Positions 8,742-17,545 are shown, counted from the first letter of the stretch. The stretch is DNA of 64,000 nt from Herbaspirillum rubrisubalbicans (GCF_003719195.1 NZ_CP024996.1:4960001-5024000); one strand, 5' to 3'. Translations and numbers: made by a program. The notes: generated from the sequence alone by a model not told the origin.

Positions 8742-9800
8742 ATGAGCTCAGCAGTCATTTCTCCCTCCGCCAGCGGCATCGCCCTGGACGGCTTCATCGC
8801 CGCCATGCCGAAAACCGAACTGCACCTGCACATCGAAGGCACGCTGGAACCCGAGCTGATGTTCGCCCTGGCCCAGCGCAACGGTGTCGCGCTGCCCTAC
8901 GCCTCGGTGGAAGAGCTGCGCGCAGCCTACAACTTCAGCGATCTGCAATCCTTCCTCGACCTGTATTACGCCGGTGCCAACGTGCTGCGCACCGAGCAGG
9001 ACTTCTACGACATGACGGCCGCCTACATTGCCCGTGCCCAAGCCGATAATGTGCGTCATGCCGAAATCTTCTTCGACCCGCAGACCCACACCGAACGCGG
9101 CATTGCGATGGCCACCGTGTTCGCCGGCATCGCTCGCGCCTTGCGCGATGCGCGCCGCCGCGACGGCTTTGGCAGCGTCATGATCATGTCCTTCCTGCGC
9201 CACCTTTCCGAAGAAGACGCCTTTGCCACACTGGAAGCCGCACTGCCGCTGCGCGAGCAATATGCCGACCTGTGGCTGGGCATCGGCCTGGACTCTTCCG
9301 AGCGCGGCAACCCGCCGGAGAAATTCGAACGCGTCTATGCCCGTTGCCGCGAACTGGGCTTGCGCCTGGTGGCCCATGCCGGTGAAGAAGGTCCGGCCGC
9401 CTACGTCATCGGTGCGCTGGACGTACTGCATGTGGAACGCATCGACCATGGCGTGCGCAGCGAGGAAGACCCGGCCCTGATGCAACGCCTGGCGCAACAG
9501 CGCACGCCGCTGACGGTGTGCCCGCTGTCGAACCTGAAGCTGTGCGTGGTCAAGGACATGGCCGAGCACAACCTGGCGCGCCTGCTGCAAGCCGGCCTGG
9601 CGGTGACCGTCAATTCCGACGATCCGGCCTACTTCGGTGGCTATATGAATGCCAACTACCAGGCCGTAGCCCGTTCGCTGAACCTCTCGCGCGAGCAGGT
9701 GCTGCAACTGGCGCGCAATGGCATCGATGCCTGCTTCCTCAGCGATGAAGACAAAGCCACGCTGCATCAGGAACTGGAACAGTACGCCGCTGCGCACTGA
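8742..9800 (+). CDS. Adenine/adenosine deaminase, class I metal-dependent
   Basis: This 352-residue amidohydrolase has the metal-binding pair ELHLHIEG (His28, His30), HAGEEG (His212, Glu215), IDHG (His236) and NSDDP (Asp293, Asp294). It converts the 6-amino group of a purine to oxo. The [20 protein letters not shown] start resembles the bacterial branch experimentally shown to prefer adenine (PA0148-type) rather than adenosine, so the product may be hypoxanthine. Its place at the head of a purine-degradation island supports purine salvage or use as a nitrogen source. An intrinsic terminator follows. Confidence 0.88.
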   Translation: MSSAVISPSASGIALDGFIAAMPKTELHLHIEGTLEPELMFALAQRNGVALPYASVEELRAAYNFSDLQSFLDLYYAGANVLRTEQDFYDMTAAYIARAQADNVRHAEIFFDPQTHTERGIAMATVFAGIARALRDARRRDGFGSVMIMSFLRHLSEEDAFATLEAALPLREQYADLWLGIGLDSSERGNPPEKFERVYARCRELGLRLVAHAGEEGPAAYVIGALDVLHVERIDHGVRSEEDPALMQRLAQQRTPLTVCPLSNLKLCVVKDMAEHNLARLLQAGLAVTVNSDDPAYFGGYMNANYQAVARSLNLSREQVLQLARNGIDACFLSDEDKATLHQELEQYAAAH

Positions 9801-9826
9801 TTGCGCCCGTCCTGCATCACACCGTC

Positions 9827-9852
9827 CGCCCGGCCTCGCGCCGGGCGTTTTT
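9827..9852 (+). terminator. Rho-independent terminator after the deaminase gene
   Basis: The stem GCCCGGC/GCCGGGC (9828-9834 and 9840-9846) with a five-base loop is followed by five T residues at 9848-9852, 27 bp past the stop codon. Confidence 0.85.
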
Positions 9853-10243
9853 GTCTGTACACCGGTCAAGCACGCTTCTTGCATAGGTGTCCAGCGGGAT
9901 TGGCGACGCTGTTGTACGCAAATTGTCGTATCCGGTCGGTGCCCATCTCCTTCGTTTTTTCCGCAATCCCGGCACAAATTGACAACAATTTTTGGAGCGG
10001 AGATTATGCCATGCAGCATCGGTTCCACCATTGGCCCGTGGGGCAGGAAAGCGGAACAGCACTGCGTCGCAGCATCGAAATCCGGATCATTGCTGACCCA
10101 AAGAAGGACACATGCTTTTCTTTTTGGTGCAGAATGAGCCCCATTTTGTTGCAAATCACCACCCATATTGTTGACGATCAATGCGCCTCGTTGTTGACCG
10201 GCAAACCCCTCCAGAGATCAACCCCAGCCAGAGCACGAGCATC
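9853..10243. promoter_or_regulatory. Operator-rich intergenic region before the second GntR gene
   Basis: No gene is supported in these roughly 390 bp. They are AT-richer than their surroundings and contain a perfect inverted repeat AAATTG-ACAA-CAATTT (9976-9991), a looser one ATTG-N8-CAAT containing TTGTTGAC (10167-10182), and a TTGTCGTA element (9923-9930). All share TTGTC/TTGAC cores with the TTGTCGACAA palindromes at 17930 and 18085. They are plausible binding sites for the FCD-type regulator encoded immediately downstream. Confidence 0.4.
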
Positions 10244-10984
10244 ATGAACAAAGCCAACAAGACTGCCCGCTCCCCCGCCGCCCCGGCGCGCGCCAGTACG
10301 CGCGAGCGTGAAAGCACGGGAGCGGTCGAGGAAAGGATGTACCAGGATATCTACGACGCGATCATGGAACATCGCCTGCCGCCGCGTACCAAGCTGACCG
10401 AGCAGACCCTGTGCCAGATCTACGACACGGCCCGCCACACGGTGCGCAAGGTGCTTTCGCGCCTGGCCTCGGAGGGCATGGTGGACCTGGAAGCCAATCG
10501 CGGCGCCTTCATCGCCAGCCCCTCGCACGCCGAGGTGCGCGACATGTTCGAGCTGCGCAACATCCTCGAACACGCGGTGCTGGAAAAGGTCGGGCGCCAG
10601 GCCGGCACGCGCCAGATCGCCGGTCTGCGGCGCATGGTGGAAGAAGAAAGGGATTGCTACCTCAACGGCGACCGGCCGCGCTGGATCAGGCTTTCCGCCC
10701 AATTCCACCTGGCGCTGGCGGAACTGACCGGCAATGCCCTGCTGGTAGAAACCCTGCGCAAGCTGGTCTCGCGCACCACGCTGATGATTGCCAAAACGGA
10801 GGCGCCGGGCCACAACGCCTGCTCCTTCGACGAACACGAGACCGTGCTGGAAGCCCTGGAAAAAGGCGACATCGAAGCCGCCCAAGAGCATATGGCACAC
10901 CATTTGCATTTGTGCGAGGACCGGGTACGGCCGGATGCGGATGATCAATTCGATCTGCGCGCCGTACTGGGCAAGGGACTGTAA
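10244..10984 (+). CDS. GntR family transcriptional regulator (FCD type), purine island
   Basis: The product is about 246 residues from ATG 10244. It has a Ser/Ala/Pro-rich N-terminal tail, a winged helix-turn-helix (about 28-92, with IYDTARHTVRKVLSRLASEG) and an FCD domain (about 100-225, with HLALAELTGN). It lies between the deaminase gene and the NCS1 permease gene, all in one direction, so it probably regulates purine/allantoin use. A longer frame begins at ATG 10181, but the 21 extra residues look non-conserved and the region is operator-like. The ribosome site for 10244 is weak. Confidence 0.85.
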   Translation: MNKANKTARSPAAPARASTRERESTGAVEERMYQDIYDAIMEHRLPPRTKLTEQTLCQIYDTARHTVRKVLSRLASEGMVDLEANRGAFIASPSHAEVRDMFELRNILEHAVLEKVGRQAGTRQIAGLRRMVEEERDCYLNGDRPRWIRLSAQFHLALAELTGNALLVETLRKLVSRTTLMIAKTEAPGHNACSFDEHETVLEALEKGDIEAAQEHMAHHLHLCEDRVRPDADDQFDLRAVLGKGL

Positions 10985-11005
10985 CCCACAGGCCGGCGCG
11001 CAAAA

Positions 11006-11032
11006 CTAACTTTTGACATGACGAAAAGTTAG
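11006..11032. repeat. Perfect inverted repeat after the GntR gene
   Basis: CTAACTTTT (11006-11014) and AAAAGTTAG (11024-11032) form a nine-base-pair stem with a nine-base loop, 22 bp past the regulator stop. No T-tract follows on either strand, so it may be an operator for the downstream permease operon or an mRNA-stabilising hairpin rather than a terminator. Confidence 0.5.
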
Positions 11033-11201
11033 GGAATTGGAAGAAAGAACTTAGAAAAGGGCCCCGTCGCGCGGCTCATGGCAGTAATGACCGTGTGACC
11101 ACCACTATGCCGACAAGAGCATACAGGAAGTCCATCGAACTGCCCGGCCATCGCCGGGCGTGATTCGTTCCCTCAAAGCTTTCTCTCTGATGGAGATCCG
11201 C

Positions 11202-12647
11202 ATGACGACCGACTCTTCCCCCGCAGCCAGCAGCTACCACAGCGGCGCCGACGATGCGCGCCTGACCAATGAAGACCTGGCCCCGCTGAAGAAGCAAACC
11301 TGGGGCTCCTACAACATCTTTGCCTTCTGGATGTCCGACGTCCACAGCGTGGGCGGCTACGTGTTCGCCGGCAGCCTGTTCGCGCTGGGCCTGACCAGTT
11401 GGCAGGTGCTCATCTCGCTGCTGATCGGCATCAGCATCGTCTATCTGCTGTGCAACCTGGTGGCGCGTCCCAGCCAGGCGCATGGCGTGCCCTATCCGGT
11501 GATGAGCCGGCTGTCCTTCGGCGTCTTGGGCGCCAACGTGCCGGCCATGATCCGTGGCTTGATCGCCGTGGCCTGGTACGGCATCCAGACCTACCTGGCC
11601 TCGGCCGCCTTCGTGGTGGTGGTGCTGAAGTTCTTCCCCGAACTCAAACCCTATGCCGACGTCCACGTCCATTCCTTCGCCGGCCTCTCGACGCTGGGCT
11701 GGGGCGGCTTCCTGCTGCTGTGGGTGATGCAGGCGCTGGTGTTCTGGAACGGCATGGAAACCATCAAGAAGTTCATCGACTTCGCCGGCCCCGCCGTCTA
11801 TGTGGTGATGTTCATCCTGGCCGGCTGGATGATCTACAAGGCTGGCTGGCAGAACGTCGGCCTGAACCTGGGCGAGATCAAGTACAGCGGCTGGGCGGCG
11901 GTGTCGGTGATGATCACGGCCATCTCGCTGGTGGTCTCCTACTTCTCCGGGCCGATGCTCAACTTCGGCGACTTCTCCCGCTACTGCCATACCTTCGCCG
12001 ATGTGAAGCGCGGTAACTTCTGGGGCCTTCCCGTCAACTTCCTGGCGTTCTCGATTGTCACCGTAGTGACGACTTCTGCCACCATCGCCGTCTTCGGCGA
12101 ACTCATCACCGACCCGGTGGAAACCGTCTCCCGCATCGACAGCACCACCGCGGCCGTGATCGGCGCGCTGACCTTCCTGGTGGCCACCATCGGCATCAAC
12201 ATCGTCGCCAATTTCGTCTCGGCCGCGTTCGACTTCTCCAACCTCTCGCCCAGCCGCATCAGCTGGCGCGCCGGCGGCATGATCGCTGCCACGGCCTCGA
12301 TCTTCATCACGCCCTGGAACCTGTTCGGCAATCCCGAAGTGATCCACTACACGCTGGACGTGCTGGGCGGCTTTATCGGCCCGCTGTACGGCATCCTGCT
12401 GGCCGACTACTACCTGGTCAAGCAACGCCAGGTCAAGGTCGAGGATCTCTACACCCTGCGTCCTGAAGGCCGCTACTGGTACACCAATGGCGTCAACCGC
12501 AACGCGGTCAAGGCCCTGATCCTGGCCGCCGCCGTCTGCGTAGCCTGCGTGATGCTGCCGCAACTGCGCAAGGCGGCCGACTTCTCGTGGTTCATTGGCG
12601 CTGGTCTGGGCGCGGTGTTCTACCTGATGTTCGTGCGCAAGCGTTAA
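11202..12647 (+). CDS. NCS1 family nucleobase/allantoin permease
   Basis: This 481-residue inner-membrane protein has about twelve hydrophobic segments and the NCS1 signature at its start (LKKQTWGSYNIFAFWMSDVH), with SRLSFGVLGANVPAMIRG in segment 3 and GPLYGILLADYYLVK near the end. The family transports cytosine, uracil, hydantoins or allantoin by cation symport. Being directly upstream of a racemase and allantoinase, it is most likely an allantoin or purine permease (PucI/HpxP-like). ATG 11202 is preferred because of GGAG at 11192-11195; an upstream in-frame GTG at 11160 lacks such a site. Confidence 0.88.
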   Translation: MTTDSSPAASSYHSGADDARLTNEDLAPLKKQTWGSYNIFAFWMSDVHSVGGYVFAGSLFALGLTSWQVLISLLIGISIVYLLCNLVARPSQAHGVPYPVMSRLSFGVLGANVPAMIRGLIAVAWYGIQTYLASAAFVVVVLKFFPELKPYADVHVHSFAGLSTLGWGGFLLLWVMQALVFWNGMETIKKFIDFAGPAVYVVMFILAGWMIYKAGWQNVGLNLGEIKYSGWAAVSVMITAISLVVSYFSGPMLNFGDFSRYCHTFADVKRGNFWGLPVNFLAFSIVTVVTTSATIAVFGELITDPVETVSRIDSTTAAVIGALTFLVATIGINIVANFVSAAFDFSNLSPSRISWRAGGMIAATASIFITPWNLFGNPEVIHYTLDVLGGFIGPLYGILLADYYLVKQRQVKVEDLYTLRPEGRYWYTNGVNRNAVKALILAAAVCVACVMLPQLRKAADFSWFIGAGLGAVFYLMFVRKR

Positions 12648-12685
12648 GCATTCATGCAAAGAAACAGCGTCACCAAGGAAATCCC

Positions 12686-13420
12686 ATGCGCATCAAGCTG
12701 ATCAATCCCAACACCACCATGAGCATGACGGCGGCCATGACCGCCTGCGCCCGTACGGTGGCCGCACCCGGCACCGAGATCACGGGCGTCAGCCCGCAGA
12801 TGGGCCCGGCCTCCATCGAAAGCCATTACGACGAAGCGCTGGCCGTCCCCGGCCTGCTACAGGAAATCGACCAGGGCGAGCGTGACGGGTACGACGCCTA
12901 CGTCATCGCCTGCTTCGGTGACCCGGGCTTGGCAGCGGCACGCGAACTGGCCCGTGGCCCGGTGATCGGGATTGCCGAAGCTGCCATGCACATGGCCAGC
13001 CTGATCGCTCCCGCCTTCTCGGTCGTCACCACCCTGGGCCGCACCAGCGGCATGGCCTGGCATCTGGCCGAACGTTACGGAATGCAGCGTTTCTGCCGCA
13101 ACGTGCGCGCCTGCGAGATTGCCGTGCTGGAACTGGAAAACCCTGCCTCCGACGCCCGCGCGCGCATCACCGAAGAATGCCGTCGCGCGCTGGCCGAGGA
13201 TGATGCCCAAGCCATCGTCCTGGGGTGTGCCGGCATGGCTGAGCTGTGCGCGGCCATCGGGCGCGACATCGGCGCGCCGGTCATCGACGGCGTCACTGCC
13301 GCCGTGAAGCTGGCAGAATCGCTGGTGGCGCTGGGCCTGGGCACGGCCAAGCGTGGCGAGTGGGCGCAGCCCTTGCCCAAGGCTTATCATGGCTTGTTGA
13401 GCGGCTTTGCGCGCTCCTGA
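12686..13420 (+). CDS. Hydantoin/allantoin racemase
   Basis: This 244-residue protein belongs to the Asp/Glu/hydantoin racemase family. The two catalytic cysteines are visible at Cys76 (IACFGDPG) and Cys181 (LGCAGM), spaced as in the allantoin racemase HpxA. It would interconvert allantoin (or 5-substituted hydantoin) enantiomers by cofactor-independent two-base chemistry. It starts 38 bp after the NCS1 permease, with AAGGAAA before ATG 12686, and precedes an allantoinase, which supports an allantoin role over a general hydantoin role. Confidence 0.85.
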   Translation: MRIKLINPNTTMSMTAAMTACARTVAAPGTEITGVSPQMGPASIESHYDEALAVPGLLQEIDQGERDGYDAYVIACFGDPGLAAARELARGPVIGIAEAAMHMASLIAPAFSVVTTLGRTSGMAWHLAERYGMQRFCRNVRACEIAVLELENPASDARARITEECRRALAEDDAQAIVLGCAGMAELCAAIGRDIGAPVIDGVTAAVKLAESLVALGLGTAKRGEWAQPLPKAYHGLLSGFARS

Positions 13421-13490
13421 TACCGGATTTCCAAGGCAGCGCTGCTGGTGGCGCTGCGATTCTCTTTCTTGACAGCTCATCGAATATCTT

Positions 13491-14423
13491 ATGTCACAGC
13501 AATCCACCTATCCCCGCGACCTGGCCGGCTACGGCCGCAACCCGCCGCACGCGCGCTGGCCTGGCCAGGCGCGCGTGGCGCTGCAATTCGTGCTGAACTA
13601 TGAAGAAGGCGGCGAGAATTGCGTGCTGCACGGCGATGCGGCCTCCGAACAATTCCTCTCCGAGATCGTCGGTGCGGCGGCTTATCCGGCGCGGCACATG
13701 TCGATGGAGTCGATCTATGAATATGGCTCGCGGGTAGGCGTGTGGCGCATTTTGCGCGAGTTCGAGAAGCGCGGTCTGCCGATGACGGTGTTTGGCATTG
13801 CCATGGCCTTGCAGCGTTCACCGGATGTGACGCAGGCTTTCCTGGATCTGGGGCATGAGATTGCGTGCCATGGTTTGCGCTGGATCCACTACCAGAACAT
13901 CGATATCGAGACCGAGCGGGCGCATATGCGTGAGGCGGTGCAGATTTTCCGGGAGCTGACGGGGAGCGCGCCGTTGGGCTGGTATACGGGTCGGGATTCG
14001 CCCAATACGCGGCAGCTGGTGGTGGAGCATGGAGGCTTTGCCTATGACTCGGACTATTACGGGGATGACCTGCCGTTCTGGACGGAGGTCGAGACCGGTG
14101 ATGGGGTGAAGGCGCCGCATCTGGTGGTGCCTTATACGTTGGATTCGAACGATATGCGGTTTGCGACGCCACAGGGGTTCAATACCAGTGAGCATTTCTA
14201 TCAGTATCTGAAGGATAGCTTCGATGTGCTCTATGAGGAGGGCGAGGAGGCGCCGAAGATGCTTTCCATCGGGATGCATTGCCGCTTGCTGGGACGGCCG
14301 GGGCGGTTCCGGGCCTTGCAGCGATTCCTTGACTATGTGCAGTCGCATGACAAGGTCTGGATTTGCCGGCGCATTGATATTGCCGAGCATTGGAAGAAGA
14401 CGCACCCTTTTGCGGAGCGCTGA
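13491..14423 (+). CDS. puuE: Allantoinase, polysaccharide-deacetylase type (PuuE)
   Basis: The 310-residue product matches the PuuE family: FVLNYEEGGENCVLHGD near the start, the NodB-like core with MTVFGIAMAL, GHEIACHGLRW and GWYTGRDSPNTR, and IGMHCRLLGRPGR near the C-terminus. PuuE opens the hydantoin ring of allantoin to allantoate and is unrelated to the AllB allantoinases. It is the last gene of the permease-racemase-allantoinase run. No Shine-Dalgarno is obvious before ATG 13491. A terminator hairpin follows at 14477. Confidence 0.92.
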   Translation: MSQQSTYPRDLAGYGRNPPHARWPGQARVALQFVLNYEEGGENCVLHGDAASEQFLSEIVGAAAYPARHMSMESIYEYGSRVGVWRILREFEKRGLPMTVFGIAMALQRSPDVTQAFLDLGHEIACHGLRWIHYQNIDIETERAHMREAVQIFRELTGSAPLGWYTGRDSPNTRQLVVEHGGFAYDSDYYGDDLPFWTEVETGDGVKAPHLVVPYTLDSNDMRFATPQGFNTSEHFYQYLKDSFDVLYEEGEEAPKMLSIGMHCRLLGRPGRFRALQRFLDYVQSHDKVWICRRIDIAEHWKKTHPFAER

Positions 14424-14476
14424 ACACTAAGGGTTTTGGTTGTTGATACTTAGTTTTCTGTTTTTTTTAAATAAAT

Positions 14477-14508
14477 AATACCGCCTTGGTTTTTTGGGGC
14501 GGTATTTT
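14477..14508 (+). terminator. Rho-independent terminator after puuE
   Basis: Arms AATACCGCC (14477-14485) and GGCGGTATT (14498-14506) form a nine-base-pair stem leading into TTTT, which is also the first unit of the TTTTGGG array. Confidence 0.75.
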
Positions 14509-14539
14509 GGGTTTTGGGTTTTGGGTTTTGGGTTTTGGG
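14505..14539. repeat. Five tandem copies of TTTTGGG
   Basis: The heptamer TTTTGGG is repeated exactly five times (35 bp). Five G3 runs spaced by T4 satisfy a G-quadruplex pattern on the plus strand. It lies between the puuE terminator and the left dispersed-repeat copy. Simple-sequence arrays of this sort can vary in copy number. Confidence 0.9.
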
Positions 14540-14540
14540 T

Positions 14541-14845
14541 AGTCTGCACGGAAAACTTATGTGCGCTCTAGCTTAATTGTGTTCTTTCTCCGGTCAGAGC
14601 GGAGCGCCGGGGGGCAGAAGCACTGCTTCTGCCGGCAGCCGCTCACTTTTCTTGTCTCGCCAAGAAAAGTAAGCAAAAGAAGGCGACCGCTACTACCCCG
14701 CCCTCCTTCGGAGGGTCCCCGCGTCAGCGCGCATCAAAACGGGAAAAATAGAGTCGCTTCGCTCCGACTATTTTTCTGATCCGTTTTGATGCGCGCTGAC
14801 GCGGCGGGGCAGAAGCGGACGACCTAAACGGCTCGCCTTCGGCCT
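14541..14845 (+). repeat. Dispersed palindrome-rich repeat, left copy
   Basis: This block matches the reverse complement of 14968-15285 over most of its length. Shared landmarks in order are AGTCTGCACGG, GCGCTCTAGCTTAATT, CTTTCTCCGGTC, GAGCGGAGCGCCGGGGGG, the palindrome GCAGAAGCACTGCTTCTGC, a CTTTTCTTG/CAAGAAAAG hairpin, CCCTCCTTCGGAGGG, and AAAAATAGAGTCGC with its partner ACTATTTTT. It codes for nothing credible; open frames inside are shadows of the palindromes. It is probably one unit of a genome-wide intergenic repeat. Confidence 0.85.
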
Positions 14846-14967
14846 CGCCCAGTCTCCGACTCGCCTGCGGCTTCGGGTTGGGGTTCTTCAACTTCGATAC
14901 GTCGGTGCGCGACCACAGTCCGAACGGTAAATTATTTATACAAAAACAGAACATTGCCCGAAGAAAA

Positions 14968-15285
14968 ATTCGATGCCGCAGGCGAGCCGGTTATGCTTTC
15001 CCCCTTGGGGGCCAGCCGCCGCAGCGAAGTGAAAAGTGGATCAGAAAAATAGTGGGAGCGCAGCGACTCTATTTTTCCCACTTTTCGCTTCGCTGCGGCG
15101 GGAACCCTCCGAAGGAGGGCTGGCTCTTAGGGGGCCGCTTTCTTTGCTTACTTTCTTTGGCGGGCCAAAGAAAGTGAGCGGCTGCCGGCAGAAGCAGTGC
15201 TTCTGCCCCCCGGCGCTCCGCTCCGACCGGAGAAAGATAAGAATTAAGCTAGAGCGCAGGACAGCAATCCGTGCAGACTACGCCA
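14968..15285 (-). repeat. Dispersed palindrome-rich repeat, right copy (inverted)
   Basis: This is the inverted partner of 14541-14845. Reading the minus strand it shows the same order of blocks from AGTCTGCACGG to CTGATCCACTTTTC and CGGCTCGCCTGCGGC. About 120 bp of unique, AT-richer sequence (14846-14967) separates the copies. Together they could form a very large cruciform or hairpin. The block lies just past the 3' end of puuD, so both flanking genes transcribe into the repeat pair. Confidence 0.85.
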
Positions 15286-15334
15286 GACATAAAAACCAGA
15301 AAAGCCACACGCCAAGACAACCCCCATCAAAACC

Positions 15335-16561
15335 TCATTTGACAGGAGCCCCACTCTCAAACCATTTCCCGATAACAGCCCGCTCATCATCAGTAATATG
15401 GGTCAAATTCCCAAGCGGCATAGACTTCTGCACCACGGCCTGTTGATAAATCTGCTGCGCATGTTGGGAAATATGTTCAGGCGAGTCGAGCAGAACGCCC
15501 TTGCCAGGCACCGGCATAAGGGTAGGTTGAGACGAATGACACTGAATGCACCGCGCCTGAATCACCTGCTGCACCTGAGCAAACGCCCCACCGGCCTCAG
15601 CAACAGGAGCAGACGAAGCAGCAGAAGCAACAACCGGCTTAGCCTGCATAGCAGGACTCATCCAGACAATCACCGCCAGCAACAAGCCCACAGCAATCCC
15701 CGGATACCACCAGTTATAAACCCCCTTGTGCCGCAACACGAAGAACTGCCGAATCAACGCCCCCGCCGCCATGATGCACAACAACACCAGCCAGTTATGC
15801 GGCGCCGAATAAGTCATGCTGTAGTGATTGGACAGCATCGCAAACAACACCGGCAAGGTAAAGTAAGTGTTATGCACACTGCGCTGCTTACCCCGCTTGC
15901 CATGAATCGGATCAGGCACCTGCCCGGCCCGCATCGAAGCCACCATCTTGCGCTGCCCCGGAATGATCCACACCAGCACATTGGCACTCATGATAGTCGC
16001 CAACGACGCCCCGCTGATCAAGAACGCCGCCCGCCCCGAAAACAGATGGCACGCCGCCCACACCGACACCACCACCTGCAGCCCCACCAATAGATTGACC
16101 AAGCGATCCGCCCCCGGCCGATCCCCGATGGTGCTGCAGATGGCGTCATAGATCAGCCAGTTGAACACCAGGAAGGCAATCGCCGTACCCCCCGCCATCG
16201 AAGCCGACATCTCGAACACATTGGGGTCCACCAGAAACACGCTGGCATTGAACAGATACAACAGCGAGAACAAGGCAAAGCCCGACAGCCAGGTGCTGTA
16301 CGACTCCCAATAGAACCAGTGCAGATGCTCCGGCAACACCTTCGGCGCCAGCAGGTACTTCTGCGGATTGTAGAAACCGCCACCATGCACGGCCCACAAC
16401 TCGCCACCCACCCCCTTCTCCTTCAGCTCAGCATCAGCAGGCGCCACCAGACTGTTGTCCAGCCAGACGAAATAGAACGACGAACCGATCCAGGCAATGG
16501 CCGTGATCACGTGCAGCCAGCGCAGCAGCAGGTTCAGCCAATCGAGTAGGTATGCTTCCAT
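15335..16561 (-). CDS. puuD: Membrane urate hydroxylase PuuD with cytochrome c domain
   Basis: This 408-residue protein has about eight hydrophobic segments of the PuuD/DUF989 urate hydroxylase family (WLHVITAIAWIGSSFYFVW at the start, HGGGFYNPQKYLLAP in the first loop). A C-terminal cytochrome c domain carries the haem motif CIQCH (338-342) and a likely axial methionine in KSMPLGN. It oxidises urate to 5-hydroxyisourate and passes electrons through haem c. It is convergent to puuE across the repeat pair. The later enzymes 5-hydroxyisourate hydrolase and OHCU decarboxylase are not in the window. Confidence 0.92.
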   Translation of the reverse strand: MEAYLLDWLNLLLRWLHVITAIAWIGSSFYFVWLDNSLVAPADAELKEKGVGGELWAVHGGGFYNPQKYLLAPKVLPEHLHWFYWESYSTWLSGFALFSLLYLFNASVFLVDPNVFEMSASMAGGTAIAFLVFNWLIYDAICSTIGDRPGADRLVNLLVGLQVVVSVWAACHLFSGRAAFLISGASLATIMSANVLVWIIPGQRKMVASMRAGQVPDPIHGKRGKQRSVHNTYFTLPVLFAMLSNHYSMTYSAPHNWLVLLCIMAAGALIRQFFVLRHKGVYNWWYPGIAVGLLLAVIVWMSPAMQAKPVVASAASSAPVAEAGGAFAQVQQVIQARCIQCHSSQPTLMPVPGKGVLLDSPEHISQHAQQIYQQAVVQKSMPLGNLTHITDDERAVIGKWFESGAPVK

Positions 16562-16654
16562 GATGCTCCGCTCTCAAATCTTCAATCTTAAATCTCAACA
16601 AATTCAGTTCCAGCCACAGTGTAGCCAATTGCGCTCCAGCCCGAAGCACCCAAC

Positions 16655-16682
16655 AAAAATGCCGGATCCAGGGATCCGGCAT
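16655..16682 (-). terminator. Rho-independent terminator of the Tsx-like gene
   Basis: GCCGGATC (16661-16668) and GATCCGGC (16673-16680) pair with a four-base loop. Read on the minus strand, the stem runs into ATTTTTG, so it ends transcription of the Tsx-like gene 40 bp after its stop. Confidence 0.8.
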
Positions 16683-16720
16683 CGCCTTGGTGCTGCAAGC
16701 AGTCGGATCGACCGGACGGC

Positions 16721-17545
16721 TTAGAAGTGATACTCGGCGCGCACCATCGGGGTCTTGGCCAGCGAACCCGGAACGGTGTTGGGGTTGCCGAACTTGTTGC
16801 GCCAGTATTGGTATTCCAGACCCACGCGCAGCTTGTTCTTGGTCATCCCCATCGTGGTACCCAGGTCATACATGAGCTCACCGTCGAAGTTAACTTCAGG
16901 ACTGGTAGGGCCACCGAACTCGTTCTTGCCCTTGGAGGCGATGTAGTTCATGTAGCCTTCGAAGGCCCAACCGGAACCGCCCAGCGGAATACCCCAGGAC
17001 AGGTTCAGCATCGGGTGGGTGTCATAGGTATAACGGCCGGTCACGCCAATGGGCTTGTTGCTTTCGAACAGGGCCAGCACGCTCACGTTCAGGAAACCTG
17101 GGACGTCCATCATCAGGGTCGGGCCGACCACCCACATGCGCTTCTTGGAAGCGTAGCTGTTGTCGTTCTTGGTGTTCCAGTCAAAGCCCAGGGTCAGGCC
17201 CACGCCGCGCGCCGGACCGAAGGACAGGTCCTTGCCACTGATCTTGCCGATATCCAGGGTATTGCGATAGACGACGTAGAATTCGCGGGCATTGTCATCC
17301 TTGTGGTCCGACAGCAGCATGTCGATGTTGAGGAAGTTGGTGCCGTACTGGTAGCCGCTGGCGTGCTGGAAGTTGATGATGTTCTTGCTGATGTCCTGCG
17401 AGTTGAAGGGCTCGGCGAAACGGGTACCGTAACGGTAGCCGATCGAGTTGTCCGCCCAGTCCAAGGCATGAGCCGACATGCTGCTTGCCGCCGAGGCGAC
17501 AACGGCTGCCATCATCCAGTACTTCCCCTTGATACCCTTCTTCAT
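16721..17545 (-). CDS. Tsx-like nucleoside-specific outer-membrane channel
   Basis: This 274-residue protein has a signal peptide (about 1-27, ending SMSAHA) and alternating beta-strand patterns ending in the aromatic C-terminal strand VRAEYHF, as in outer-membrane barrels. The opening DWADNSIGYRYGTRFAEPF and later NFLNIDMLLSDHKDDNAREFYVVY match the Tsx (nucleoside channel) family. It would let nucleosides cross the outer membrane to the periplasmic BMP-type receptor encoded nearby. ATG 17545 has GGGAGA upstream. It is divergent from the NMT1-like ABC operon. Confidence 0.8.
   Translation of the reverse strand: MKKGIKGKYWMMAAVVASAASSMSAHALDWADNSIGYRYGTRFAEPFNSQDISKNIINFQHASGYQYGTNFLNIDMLLSDHKDDNAREFYVVYRNTLDIGKISGKDLSFGPARGVGLTLGFDWNTKNDNSYASKKRMWVVGPTLMMDVPGFLNVSVLALFESNKPIGVTGRYTYDTHPMLNLSWGIPLGGSGWAFEGYMNYIASKGKNEFGGPTSPEVNFDGELMYDLGTTMGMTKNKLRVGLEYQYWRNKFGNPNTVPGSLAKTPMVRAEYHF

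Noticed and set aside
11076..12659. A 527-codon minus-strand frame rich in His/Gln/Gly
   Set aside because: It is antisense to the NCS1 permease and has the composition expected of an antisense frame of a GC-rich membrane protein.
14561..15446. Several open frames of 70-140 codons in the puuE-puuD spacer
   Set aside because: They follow the inverted repeats and share peptides such as RKIVGAQRLYFSHF on both arms, which is what palindromic non-coding repeats give.
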